A DNA stretch of 64,000 bases, taken from Raffaelea ambrosiae. Its lineage: Eukaryota; Ascomycota; Sordariomycetes; Ophiostomatales; Ophiostomataceae. Positions 31,101 through 44,401 of the stretch are shown here, piece by piece. The stretch is from the NCBI GenBank assembly GCA_002778195.1, contig PCDI01000005.1, positions 1,865,690-1,929,689 on the forward strand, in the 5' to 3' direction. Numbering within the stretch: the first letter of the stretch is position 1; each line of letters begins with the position of its first letter. Below the pieces are notes generated by a model, which saw only the letters and a list, made by a program, of their open reading frames with translations, made no database searches and was not told where the DNA came from. The position numbers and the translations under genes are program-made.

Positions 31101-32236
31101 ATTAATATATATTTAACGTTAATATAAATAATTATAACAACTTACGTAATACGAACGCGAGCTATTTACGTAATATAATTAACTCACTTTTAAATAAAGG
31201 TTAATAAAGCTTAAAAACAACTTAATAACGAAGCGAGTAAAAAGCTTACGAAGTCGTATACAGCAATCTTTTAAAACAACTTAAAGCGCGATAAATGTTG
31301 AATAAATAAAAGAAACACGCGAGTTATAAAGTATATAATCACACTAGTTAACGCGCGCGAAAAAGCTTTAAGCTTAATATTATTAAATAAATAAGCGTAA
31401 AAGAGCGTAAAAAGCGTATTAAAAGCGTATAAAAACCGAATCGTACGATTTATATTACTACGAATTAACTTAAAAACTTATATAAAAGAGTTAGTTATAA
31501 GCCGACGACGAAACGAAAAAAGCTTAACTATATACACTTATATAAGTTTTATATATCTTCGTACACTTAATACACGCTTTAACCCTGCGCTCGTATTTTA
31601 AATCCAACTTTAAATAAAGCGATTAAACGATAAACGCGTATTATACACACTTATAATAAGCGGGATAATGGATTTTTAAATCATTTAAACCAAGGTTTAT
31701 TAGTTAAGCGCTGTTAATAAACGTAAACGTAAGAGCGAGGGGCGTAGTAAGAGTAACGGCGGCTTAACTTAAAGCGTCGTCGTCTTTATTAACGATAAAC
31801 GAAACGTAAACGACATTTTAAAAGTTTTCGTTTTTATCGTTATCGTTGTTATTATTATTATTATCGTCGTTTTTATTATCGTCGTTTTTATTATGGTCGT
31901 CGTTTTTAACCTTGATAATAAAACGAAAAAAGCTCGTAAACGAAATTAAAGTAGGATTAAACGGCGAATACGATATTATACGCGAGTTATTAATACTATA
32001 ACTACGAGTCGAAAAAGCCTCGTAATCGTAAGACAAAGTGTTTTTAATACGTAAAACACCGCGCGTGAGACTCATTAAAAAAGCGAGCGTAAAAGAGCGA
32101 TTACGCGAAACGCTTAAAAAGCGACGAGTAAGCGTGTTAAAGCTGTTTACTCCGCGGTTTAACCGCGTAATAACGTCGGTTTATTAAAAAATAATACGTT
32201 AACTACGCTTACTAACGTTATTCGTACGTAATACGG
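25134..32236 (+). mobile_element. E3: plus-oriented copy lacking its 3' end
   Basis: The 5' LTR is 25134-25501, the primer site TTTCTAAATCTT follows directly, and the internal region matches E1 in reverse complement up to a point equivalent to about E1 17.0 kb. There it is interrupted at 32236 by the LTR of E4. The 3' LTR is not seen in this window. Confidence 0.88.
25545..30640 (+). pseudogene. E3 gag-pol, heavily RIP-mutated
   Basis: It aligns with the E1 gag-pol from the start codon (ATG changed to ATA at 25545) through the CCHC region (about 26720-26770), RT (about 27650-28250; the YxDD box again reads YINN), integrase and the chromodomain near 30520-30640. Stops occur every few codons and no product is possible. 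Confidence 0.85.
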
Positions 32237-35200
32237 TGTTAAGGTGGTATTTATAATTAAGTAAAGAATTATAAAAGGTAAAAGTATTTTATTAACGAAG
32301 GTAAGATCTCGTAAATTATATAATTAAATCTTATCTCCTTTTTTTTTTTTATATCGAAAGCTTTTAAAAGCTTTATACGCGGCGCTCTTAAGTCGCGTAC
32401 GAAACCCTAACTCCGCGCTACTCTTAGAGGCTCGTGCGTACGCTTCGTAACGTACTTCGCTTCGAACTTACGTTAACGGCGTTGTTACGTGCTTCGTTAG
32501 GAGGTAGCACGTGTTTAAGTAGGTTGTCCGCGCGTGCTTAAGCTGTTTGTAAAGCACGTTTTCGAGTAAGCTTACGATATTTTTATAATTATCCCCCTTT
32601 TCGTAAAGCTCGTTTTTAAGCGTGTGATTACGCTCGTTAGTAGTAAGCTTTTACGTTTAAAGCGTTTAATCGTATACGCGTTTAACGTTAACTCTTTTTC
32701 GTAGTGTGAGAGCGGGTGTTACGGTGTATAATATATTACGCACCTTTTTTATAAGCTTTTAATCGCTTTTTTTCGTTTATAAAGTAAATAAAAAGCTGAG
32801 CGTTATTAAGCGAACGAGAGGAAAGTATAATTAGAGTTTTTTCGTCGCTTTTTTAACGCTTTTTTTTTCTTTTTTTTCTTCTTTTTTTAACTTTATTACG
32901 CTTTAACAGAGTTTCGACGTCGTTACAACGAATTACCGCTTAATATAATTTTTATTTTTACGTTTTTAACTCGCTTTTTATACGGTTTTTAGTCGGACTT
33001 TAGTTTAATAGTTTTTTTTTTTTTAATTACGTTCTCGTTTCGAACCGTCGGCGTTTTACGTTTTTTAAGTTTTTTTTTTTTTTTAAATTACGTATAAGCT
33101 TTAAATTATTAATATTTCGTAGTTTTTTAGTTTTTCTTTTTAAATCGCGTATTAGTTTAAGCTTTTAACGTTTTACTTCGTTTAACTTTCTTTTTAAGTA
33201 AGTACTTCGTTATTAAGTTGTTAACTCTTTATTAATAGTTTTAAGTTTAAATTATAATAGGTTTTTAATATAACGACGATCTTTCGTTAACCTTCTTTTA
33301 TTACGTTAACTTAACGTAATAAACGTTTAACGGTTAATCATTTAGCTTTTTAAGCCGCGTTCGCTTTAGTTAAGTTATACTTGTGTTTTTTAATTCTTTT
33401 ATAAATAATTCCCTTTTATATAAGAACTCTCTTTACGAAGCTGCGTTTCGTACGAGTAACGTTAGTAATCGTAGTTAACGTGTTAGTTTTTAATAAGCCG
33501 ACGTCGTTACGCGGTTAAATCGTGAAATAATAAGCTTTAATACGTTTATTCGTCGTTTTTTAAGCGTTTTACGCGGTTATTCGTTTACGTTTATTCTTTT
33601 AATAAGTTTCGTTTATAAAGCTTCTCGTATTAAAAACACTTTATTTTATAATCGCGGTGTTTCTTTAACCCGCGGTCGTAGCGTTAATAACTCGCGTATA
33701 GTGTCGTATTCGCTTCTTAACCTTACTTTAGTTTCGTTTATAAGCTTTTTTCGTTATATCGTTAAAGTAAACGACGATAATAATAACGACGATAACGACG
33801 ATAATAATAACGAAGACTTTTAAAATCCCGCTTACGTTTTATTTGTTATTAAAGAAGACGACGACGTTTTAAGTTAAGCTATCGTTACTTTTATTACGCT
33901 TCTCGTTTTTACGTTTACGCTTATTAATAGCGCTCGGTTAATAAACTTTAGTTTTAATAACTTAAAATCCACTGTTTCGCTTATTATAAGTGCGTTTAAT
34001 ACGCGTTCGCCGATTAATCGTTTCGCTTAAAGTTGAATTTAAAATGCGAGCGTAGAGTCGGAGCGTGTATTAGGTGTACGAAGATGTATAAAACTTATAT
34101 TAATATATATAGTTAAGCTTCCTTCGTTTCGTTGTTAGCTCGTTATTAACTCTTTAATATAGGGGTTTAAGTTAATTCGCGGTAATATAAACCGTATAAT
34201 TAAGTTTTTACGCGCTTTTAATACGCTTTTTACGCTTTTTAAGCTTATTTATTTAACGACGTTAAGCTTAAAGCTCTTTCGCGTATGTTAGTTAACGCAG
34301 TTATATACTTCGTAACTCGCGTACTTTTTTTATTTATTTAATATTTATTACGCTTCGAGTTGTTTTAAAAGACTATTGTATACGATTTTATAAGCTTTTT
34401 ACTCGTTTCGTCGTTAAGTCGTTTTTAAGCTTTATTAACCTTTATTTAAAAGTGGGCCGATTACGCTACGTAAATAGCTCGCGCTCGTATTACGTAAGTC
34501 GTTACGATCGTTTATATCGGCGTTAAGTATATATCAATATATACTCTTTTTACGCTATTTCTTTTTATAACGGCGCTTCGTTAACGTCTTACGTTAAGTT
34601 TTATTTTTAATCGTTAAAAATTAATAATATAACTATTAATAAACCGCGCGCTTTTAACTTTTAAAACGGCTTTAAACCGCTTTCATAACCGCGTGTTAAG
34701 CTGAAAGCGTTATTAACGTTAAGTTATTTTCTTTATTTACGCGCTTTTATTATATTGTTTTCGAGCTTTAATCGTTATAAAATAGTTTATTTATTTATTA
34801 TTTTCGTGCGTTTTTCAAGCCGCTTTCGTACCGCTTTAATACGTTTAAAGTCTTTATATTTTTTTAACTTATAGTTAATATACCGTTATAATTCCGCTTA
34901 TAAGCCGCTTTACTCTTAAAGATAATTTATTTTATTTTTTCGCTTTTTCTTTACTACTTTTTAAGTTTAAAACTTTATAACCAGTTTTTACGCGTGTTTT
35001 ATATCGTTTTTTAATATTTATTAATTATACTTTATAAGTTACTTCGTTTATTAAACGAGAAAAAAAACGCTTTTCGTTTTTTACGCGAGTATTTTACACC
35101 TTTTTTACTTTTTATTCGTTTAATTTTTTTTTAACGATGAGGTTTAAAACGTCAGTTACGTTTCACGGTTTTCTTTTTAAAGCTTTAATAAAGTTATTAA

Positions 35201-37709
35201 AAACACGTTATAAAGTTAATTATATTAATTAAAAAATGTTATACGATATACTTATAATTCCACTTTAACTAAGATTATAAACGAATTAACGAAGCAGGGA
35301 CTTATTTTTTTATAAAGCACTTTTAATTTAAGGTTTCGTATTAATAACTATATTAAATCTTTTACGTAATACTTTTAAAGTTAATAACGGCGGTTATAAT
35401 ACTTCGTTTAAGCTTTTTATACTTTTTTTAATGTTTTATTATAAAAGCTCGTACTTTATTTAACTTTTTTAATCTCGTTATAATTACGAGTACTCTTTCT
35501 TTAATAAAGTCGTTTTTAATTCGTATATATATTTTTAAATAGTATTTTATAAAGAAATAAAATAACGTATTATTAGTTATAATATTAATAGCGTTATTAT
35601 ATACGTATTTCGTTATTAATAAAAGCTTAGTTTAATTCGTTTAAAACTCGTTTATAAATATATATAAATAGTATTTTAACGTTTAATTTATTTTTTTGGT
35701 TTAATTATCGGTTTACGAGTAAAACGTTATAAAAAAGCGTCTTTTAATTAAAAGCTTTACGTAAAGCGTTATTTAATATATATTAATAAAAACGCTTTTT
35801 TAATTCGAGATAATATTATATAATATATCGAATCTTATCTCGATTTTTATATATAAAACCTTTATTAACTAGTTTAACGTTATTATCGTTTTTATAAAAA
35901 AAAACTTTATTATTTTTATAAGCTTATTTACGATTATTAAAATCGTATTTACGTTTTACTCTTTATAGTAAATTTTTAATAATCTCGTTACGAAATTTAT
36001 AAAGATTTCTTACTATGGTTTTCGTAAAATAAAAAGTGTTTATAACTAGTCGTACGGCTTATACTATAATATTACTCTTCGTATATACGTTAAGTAGTTA
36101 TTACTATACTTATAAATATATACATTTATATAGTTTTAAAAGAATTTTCTTTTTACTAACTCTTTTATACGAGTTTTTTTAAAATATTCCGTTTAAAAGT
36201 TATTATAGTATATTTAAAAGATCTTCTTTTTTATCACTTTTTTTTTTAAAACGTAAATATAATTTTTAAATTATAGTAATCCTTTTAACCCTACGCTTTA
36301 ATATTTAAAAGTAGTCGTAATCGTTTCGATTTAAGCTTTTAACTATTAAGTCTTTTTATCATTTATTTATAAAGCTTAAAACAACTCTATTAATAACGTG
36401 TTTATATTTAATACTACCGAATTCTCTTTTTTAAATATAACTTTATATAACTTTAAAAAAACCAATTATTTAAAGAAATAATAAAGCCGTCGTCGTAGCT
36501 TTAACGATAGCTCGCTTTAAGGTTATTATTAAAAAGTATTTAAATAATAAGCTTAAATTTATTAAATTTAAACGAAGGGGTCTTCGTACTCTTTACTCGT
36601 TTAAAGTGTTACTTTTATATAATTAATAAAAACCGCTTTAAGCGATAACTTTTTTTAAACCGTAACCGCTTTAATTTTAACGCGATTAAAATAAATATAC
36701 GAAACTAATATTTATTTTATAAATATTAATCGCGATTCGAAGTTAAAGAGTAGTTTTAACTCTTTTTTTTTATTCGGGTTTTTTTAATAGCTTGGTTTTT
36801 AAAAGGGGTTATTAATGAAATTGGGTTTTTTAACTCGATATTTAATTTTAAAATTAAAAAAAAAAGTGAAATATATATATTATTTAACTTACTTCTCGTT
36901 TAACTTTTTTATTATATAAATATACGTAAGTTAACGTAGTTTAATAAAACCTTGATTTTATATTAACTACTTTTTAAGTATTAACGTTAGTATTTAAAAG
37001 AATTTATAAGCGCTATTATTTCTTAATTAAAAGTATTATATTATAACTTTAACTCGTTTTACTTTTAAAATTAAAATACGATAAAATATTAATAACTTTC
37101 GTCGTTTAATTAAAATAAAATCCCCGCTTTTACGAATTTTAACGCATCGATTTTAAGTTATAAACGGCGCGTTAAGTTAAAGTGCTTTAATAAAGAAGCG
37201 CGAGTAAATTCTTTTCGTAGTTAATAAAATGCTTATATTACTCTCTTATTAAAGCGTACTCGCTTAAGATTTTTCTCGTTTTTTATTTCTTTTAAAAGTT
37301 TATTTAACGGGGTTATGATTTTAAAGTTCTTTTAAATAAAACGTTAATAAAAGTTGTAAAACCTTAAGAATATTTAAATCTTTTAATATATTTTAAACAA
37401 CTTTTAAGTAACGATGGCTTTTATTTAAGTTAAGTTTATTTATATTTTAATATTAAAAAAGATAAATCTTAAAAACTTAACTTAGTTTTAATAGAATTCG
37501 TATTTAACTAAGTTTATAAATAATTGTGTTTTTTATAGTTTTTCGAGTATATTTCGTACGTATTTAGTATACTCGTTTCGGTTTTTAAAAAACACTAATA
37601 CGTTATTTATATACGTAATACACGTTACGTTAATTAACTCGTAAAAAGCCGTATAAACGTAGTATTAAAACGTAATTAACGTATTTATAAAGTCGAACGA
37701 TAAAACTAT
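32237..37709 (-). mobile_element. E4: minus-oriented copy, 3' half
   Basis: The 3' LTR is 32237-32587. The internal region follows the E1 order (3' region with the antisense frame, chromodomain, integrase, RNase H) and stops inside the RT region at 37709, where another LTR begins. Its 5' half is not in the window. Confidence 0.85.
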
Positions 37710-37881
37710 TATTAAGGTGATACTTGTAATTAGGTAAAGGATTGCGAAAGATAGAGGTATTTCATTAACGAAGTTAGGATCTCGTAGATTATATAACTAA
37801 ATCTTATCCCCCCTTTTTTTTAAAAGGGTGAAAAGCCCTCGCTATATCGAAGGCTTCTAAAGGCTTTATACGCGGCGCTCT
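37710..37881 (-). repeat. LTR fragment (172 bp), minus orientation
   Basis: It starts TATTAAGGTGATACTTG (TGTTAGGG after RIP) and contains the TATA hairpin. It is broken at 37881 by the LTR of E5 and is less decayed than its neighbours. Confidence 0.75.
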
Positions 37882-40499
37882 TATAAAGGCATCGCGAGCC
37901 TGCTCGGATGCGTGCCTTACGAGCAACCCGAGCACGTGCGAGCGACCGGCCCAAGCACGTACCACCTCTCAACGGGGCACGTAATTGCGCAGCCAGCGTA
38001 AGTCCAAAGCGAGGTGCGCCACAAAGCGCACGCACGAGCCCCTAAGTGTAGCGCGGAGCTAGGGCTTCATACGCGGCTTAAAAGCGCTACGCATAAAGCT
38101 TTTAAAAGCTTTTAATATAAAGGGGGCTTTCCACCTTTCGAAGAAACAAGGGAATAAGATTTAGTTATATAGTTTACGAGATTCTACCTTCGTTAATAAA
38201 ATACCTCTATCTTTCGTAATCTTCTACCTAACTATAAGTACTACCCTAATATTTCTAAATCTTTTACTTAAAGTTACTTAAAAGACTAAAGAAGATAACG
38301 CCGAGTACGAAACAATAAAAACGAGGGTAAACGACGGCGATAACCGTTAGTAAAGACTCTTTATTAATAACGACCTTATTTTTTAATATTAAAAGAAGAG
38401 TGATTAAAGCGAGCGATTAACTTAATAACGAAACGCTATTCGCGGTTACGTTAATTTAAAAAGCTATTAAAAACGACGAACTCGTCGTAGTTTAAGCTCG
38501 CTACGAGCTTAAATAAATAAAAAAGCGATTAATACTCGTTAAATAAATTCGTAATATTAAAACCGAGCTTTTATAAACTAAGTAATAAACTTTATAACTT
38601 CGAGCGGCTCGAATATTAGTAACGAAAAATGTTTCGAGGTTAACGAGCGCGTATAATAAAACGTAAACGAGTATTAAAGATTATTATAAGCCGACTCTTT
38701 ATAATATAATTTATTTATTAACGTTGGATTTAAAGGTTAACGAGAGTAAAAATTATAACGAAAATAATTATAATAACGAAGTTAACGTAAAAATTTTATT
38801 TTTTAATAAGTTTATAAGTAAATTTACTTTTATATAACGAAATACGTGAGTAAAGGTAATAAAAAACGTTTTTAAAGCTATTTTATAACGTTTTTACGAT
38901 TTAAAAAAGCGCGTATTAATAACTTTATTTTAATTTAATATTATTTTTTAAAATTAATAAAAGTAATATTTAATTAATTTAAGCTCGAAGAAAGAAATTC
39001 AACGAGTAAAGAGGTTTTAAACTTGTTTTAAAAAATAAATAATAACGCTTTCTTTTAAAAGCGAAGACTCGTTATTAATTAATTATTAATAATATTAAAA
39101 AGCGGTTTAAAACGAAAATTAAAACTTAATTAAATTTCTTTTTTACCTTCGATTTTTCGAGTTAAAAATAAAAGCTTTTTTAAAATACTATTAAAAAAAA
39201 ACCTTTTATTTTAAACTATAAAAAAACTTATAATAATCGTTAATCGTTAACTTCGATTATTAATTTACCGATTTTAATACTTTTATTACTTGTATAAAGA
39301 ACTATTAAAAGTAGTACGTAAAAAAGAAAAAATTAAAAAACGAAAAGTTATAAAGTGATTTAAAGAAGAAATAATAAAACACTTTTAAAAGCGCGAGTAA
39401 CCCGCGCTTTAAAAGCGGCTTAAAAGAGAAAAAGGAGGAGAAGTTTAAAAAGAAAATAAATAAAAGGTCGAGTATTACGTGTTATAACTACGAAAAGAAA
39501 AAATATATTATATTAAAGTGTATAAAGTTAAAAACTAACTTTACGAAGGTTTAAAAAGTTAAGAGTATATTAAAGTTCGACGTTAAATTAAAAAAGAAAA
39601 TAAAAAACGCGTAAACGCTTTTATTTAGTCGAAAAAAAAGCGTTTATTAAAGTAAAGATCAACGTACGATTATATAGTTTAATCGTAGTAAAACCCGATT
39701 AAAAATATTAAACTATCGTTAATTTTAATACGAGAGTAAAGGTTAATATCGTTTCGTTAAAGTTTACTACGCGAGTTAAACTTAAAAAAAAGAAAAGTTA
39801 AACCCCGTATTTAAAAATAACCGACGGTTTAATCGTTACGTTAACGACGTTATAAAAAGTATCGTTAAAGCTTATTAACTATTAAAGCTAAATTAAAGAG
39901 TTTATACGGTTTTACGTAAGCATTTTATAAATAAAAGCGGTAAATAAAAGCTTTATTTTTTTAAGAGTTATAATCTTAAAAGATTTAACTATTAATACGA
40001 TTAAAAGTAGTTAGTAGTGTTTCGATTACCGTTTAAATAAGCTTACAATTAATATACTTTATAAGTTCGTTAAAAAGATTAAAAATGCCGTAATCGTATA
40101 CGCAGTCTTTACACTTTTTAATCGCTTTAAATAAATTAAACTTAAATAATACTCTTTTAAAAACGAAGTAACCTCGAAGCGCCGACTTTATAATAACGTG
40201 TTAACGAAGTTTACCAATTTCGCTTTTATATTTAACGAAACGAACGCGGTTATATTATCGCTCGTTTAAAAAACGAATTACGTAATCGATTTAATTAACG
40301 AAGCGTAACCTTTTTATAAAACGATTTATTTTTTATTTAAACGAAAGTTAAAAGAGTTACAAAAATATTTTAAAGAAAACTTATAAAACGAGCGAATTCG
40401 ATTAAATAAAAGCTTAATTGAAGTATTTATTCTTTTCGTACTTAAAAAAAACGGCTTTTTACGACTTTACGTCAACTATTAAAGCTTTAATAAAGTTAT

Positions 40500-42511
40500 C
40501 TCTTTAAAAACGAAATTATTACGTTTTTTATAAGTCTTTGTTAACTTTTAAAAACATTACCCTTTACGTGTTTTTCTATTAATAATGTCTCCTTTAAGTA
40601 TAAGTCTTATACGCGACGTTAATATATAAAAAAATATATATAGATTTATCACGTTTTAAACAGTTTTTAACCTTTTTAAAGCAATTACTATAACGAAAGA
40701 AAAACGAAAAACCACCGCCTCGTCTAATAGCGGTAATACATCGAAAAAACAATACTATTCAAATCCCCCTTCGTCACTATTACGTCCTCTATCACGCTCT
40801 TCGATTTAAGTCATATTAAACCGCCCTACTTTTAAGCCCGTATAATCCTTTTTTTTAATCGTTAAATTATTAAATTATTAAATTTATTATTTAATATCTT
40901 TTCTTTATTTTACCTTTTGTTTATAGTGTATAAATGAGTTAAATATATTAATAAACGACGGCTTAAACCTTTTTAACAACCTACCTATTTAAAAGAAATA
41001 TATTTATTTTTTAAAATACTTATATATATAAGTTACTATCGGCTTCCTTTTATAAAAAAGTATTAAAAAACCAGCCTTTTAATAACGATTTATTCGATTA
41101 TTAAATTTATTATACGAGACCGCTTTTTAGAATTATATCGTCGTTTTTACACGTGGAATATATTAAACGAAACAATTAACTCTTTAGTATTTAATAAAAT
41201 TAAACAATAGAATAATTATATTTAAAAGATATTTATAACTTATTAAAGACCTTTATTTAACGTTAGTATTAACGAAGCTATAACTCGCTTCGCTAATAAA
41301 AGTAAAAACATTATTTATATATTAAATAAACTTATTAAGGTTAGTTATAAAGTCTGGGTTATTATAAACTTTAGCTACTTTCTTAAATGAATTTTTTATT
41401 TAAAAAAGCGCGGCTCGATTAAATATAATGTAAAAAAACACTCAGACTTTACTCTTATATAAAGCATTATCGTCGATCTTTTACATAAGCTCCTCTTTCC
41501 TTCGTTATTGTAATATATATACTATTGTTATATAAATAACCTCTTTACTATGTTTTAATTGTTTGAAAAACTGCGTGATAATAGCATTACGGCGACCGGT
41601 ACTACTCGTTAAAATCAAATCAATAGTTAATAATTAATACAGCTTAAAGTATAAGAGAGATCTCGTAATCTAGTTTTTTAAAGCACTGTTTTTATACGAA
41701 AGTATAAAAATAATAAAGTTATATAATTCGGTTTTAAAGATAATATATTTATACTTTTACTAAGTATTTAGTTTAATGGTTAAAAGAACACAGTTTATAA
41801 ACTTCGTTATTAACTAATAAAAACCTTTAGTAATACAAAGACTACTCGAGTCTCTTTCAATAATCAAACAACGAAAGTACTTTTAATTCTTTAATTAATT
41901 AATTCATATAATCACTATATAAATAGCGTAAATATTAAAGATTAACTTCGAGCTAAGTATAATCTTATATAAAGATTTTAACGTAACGAATAATAATCTT
42001 TATTATTTTGTTTTTTATTTAAAGTTATTATTACGAACTGTTTTTTATTATAACGCTATAGTTAACAACCGTTAATCAAACACTAAAGTACTTTTCGAAA
42101 GTAGTTATACACGCAAATTATTAAAAAGTTCGGTTAGTAAGTGGCCTTACGCAATCACGGTCTACCAGTCTTAAAAGACTATTAAAAGTAATATTAACAA
42201 ATTCGTTTAACGAAAAAAAAGTTTTATACTTTTTATTCATCGAAACAACGGAATATAATGCTATCTCATTCATTTCTAACGACTAAACCACCCTAAAAAG
42301 CAAGTATTATTACAAAGTGTTACGAATGTAACGTAGCATTATATAATAATTTAAAAAAGAATTATTGAAACAGGTAGCATTTTTAAGCTAAACAAGTGTG
42401 ATATTATTTTTAATATAATTTACATGTATTTTTATATATTTATAAGTTTGATTTAAGCTTTTAAATCGATTCGTTTATAAATAAAAACGTAATAATTTCG
42501 TCTTTAAAGAA
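40500..42511 (+). mobile_element. piggyBac-type DNA transposon, RIP-degraded
   Basis: A 2.0-kb insertion in the RT of E5. Terminal inverted repeats of about 30 bp (40500-40529 and 42482-42511) share TCTTTAAA(A/G)ACGAAATTATT, differing only by C/T and A/G. The flanking copies of E5 join cleanly when it is removed, apart from a 2-bp AT repeat (40498-40499, 42512-42513). Its inner frame is a DDE_Tnp_1_7 transposase. Confidence 0.85.
41080..42130 (+). pseudogene. piggyBac-like transposase (DDE_Tnp_1_7), dead
   Basis: One reading frame with many RIP stops shows the family's order: NEAITRF (41271 on), YKVWVIINFSYFL (about 41349-41387), YINNLF (41529 on), LRDNSITATGTTR and, near 41890-41970, YNHYINSVNIKD followed by LRAKY. 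The three catalytic Asp positions (the D of DEAM.RF, of the VxADxGY segment and of YLDNLF) all read Asn, each by a GAY to AAY change. The limits are approximate because neither start nor stop is preserved. Confidence 0.8.
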
Positions 42512-42690
42512 ATAGTTAAAAACCGTTACGCTTTTTTGTTAATTTTAAAGATTTTAAACCGGATTTCAAGCGTTAAGTACTTTATTAAGTTCGATATTAA
42601 AGACGCTTATTATTAAATTCGAATTAAAGAAAAAAACGAGTGAAAAACGGCGTTTTATACGCGGTATAAACACTACGAGTATATGGTTTT

Positions 42691-44401
42691 TATAAAGATA
42701 TCACAAGCTTACTCAAATACGTGCTTTACGAGTAGCTTAAACACGTGCTACCCTCAATAGAGCACGTGACTATATAACTAGCGTAAGTCTGAAGGGAGGT
42801 GCGTTACGAAGCGCACACACGAACCCCTAAGCGTAGCGCGGAGCTAAAGCTTCGTACGCGGCTTAAAGACGCTACGCATAAAGCCCTTTAAGAGCCCTCA
42901 ATATAACGAAGGCCTCCCACCCTTTTCGAAGAAGGGGGATAAGATTTAATTATATAATTTACGAAATCCTACCTTCGTTAATAAAATACCTTTATCTTTC
43001 GTAATCCTCTACTTAACTATAAGTATCACTTTAACATTTTTAAATCTTTCACCTAAAGTTACTTAAAAGATTAAAAAAGATAACACTAAGTACGAAATAG
43101 TAAAAACGAAGGTAAACGACGACGACGACCGTTAACGAAAACCCTTTATTAATAACGATCGCACTCTTTAATATTAAAGAAAGAGCGGTTAAAGCGAGCG
43201 ATTAACTCGATAATAAAACGTTACTCGTAAACACGCCGGCTTAAAAAGTCGTCGAAAACGACGAACTCGTCGCGGTTTAAGCTCGTTACGAGCTCGAATA
43301 AGCGAAGGAGCGGTTAATACTCGTTAAGTAGATTTGTAATATTAAAGCCGAGCTTTTATAAATTAAATAATAAACTTTATAACTTTAAACGGTTTAAACA
43401 CTAATAACGGAGAATATTTTAAAGTTAATAAACGCGTATAACGAAACGTAAGCGAGTATTAAAGATTATTATAAATTAACTCTTCGTAATATAATTCATT
43501 TATTAACGCTTAGTTTAAAAGTTAACGAAAGCGAAGATTATAACGAAGATAATTATAATAACGAGGTCGACGTAAAGATCTCGTTTTTTAATAAGTTTAC
43601 GAGTAAGTTTACTTTTATATAACGAAATACGTAAATAAAAGCGATAAAAGACGTTTTTAAAGCCGCTTTATAACGTTTTTATAACTTAAAAAAACGCGTA
43701 TTAATAACTTTATTTTAGTTTAACACTACTTTTCGAAATTAATAAAAGTAATACTTGGTTAACTTAAGCTTAAAAGAGGAAATTTAACGAGTGAAAAGGT
43801 TTTAAACTTGTTTTAAAAAATAAACGATAACGCTCTTTTTTAAAAGCGAGAACTCGTCGTTAATTATTTATTAATAACATTGAAAAGCGGTTTAAAACGA
43901 GAATTAAAGCTTAATTAAATTTCTTTTTTACTTTTAAGTTAAAAATAAAAGCTTTTTTTAAATATTATTAAAAAAAAACCTTTTACTTCGAGTTATAAAA
44001 AAACTTATAATAATCGTTAATTATTAACTTTAATTATTAGTTTATTAATTTTAATACTTTTATTATTTATATAAAGAACTATTAAAAGTAGTATATAAAG
44101 AAGAAAAAGTTAAAGAATAAAAAGCCGCGAAGTGATTTAAAAAGAAGATAATAAAGTACTTTTAAAAGCGCGAGTAACTCGCGCTTTAAAAGCGGCTTAA
44201 AGGAGAAAAGGGGGAAGAAGCTTAAAAAGAAAATAAATAAAAGGTCGAGTATTACGTGTTATAACTACGAAAAAAAAAAGTATATTATATTAAAGTGTAC
44301 GAAGTTAAAGATTAATTTTACGAAAGTTTAAAAGGTTAAAAGTGTATTAAAGCTTAACGTTAAATTAAAAAAGAAAATAAAAAACGCGTAAACGCTTTTA
44401 T
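42691..44401 (+). mobile_element. E6: plus-oriented copy, left part
   Basis: The 5' LTR is 42691-43036. Then come the primer site TTTTTAAATCTT (C changed to T) and gag as far as the region after the CCHC knuckle. It is interrupted at 44401; the same element resumes at 61606 after a repeated TTTAT (44397-44401 and 61601-61605). Confidence 0.85.

Larger units (their letters stand above)
37882..42690 (+). mobile_element. E5: plus-oriented copy, 5' half, holding a piggyBac insertion
   Basis: The 5' LTR is 37882-38251, then primer site, gag, protease and RT. A 2.0-kb DNA transposon (40500-42511) interrupts RT, which resumes at 42512 and is cut at 42690 by the LTR of E6. All coding is destroyed by RIP. 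Confidence 0.85.

Noticed and set aside
31818..32075. Independent Asn/Asp-rich gene in E3
   Set aside because: It is the decayed copy of the E1 antisense frame, so it is treated as part of that element and not as a host gene.
32237..37881. E4 as a full-length element ending at the 37710 LTR
   Set aside because: The internal region stops in RT, and gag, protease and the primer site are absent before the 37710 LTR, so that LTR belongs to a separate insertion or a deletion product.
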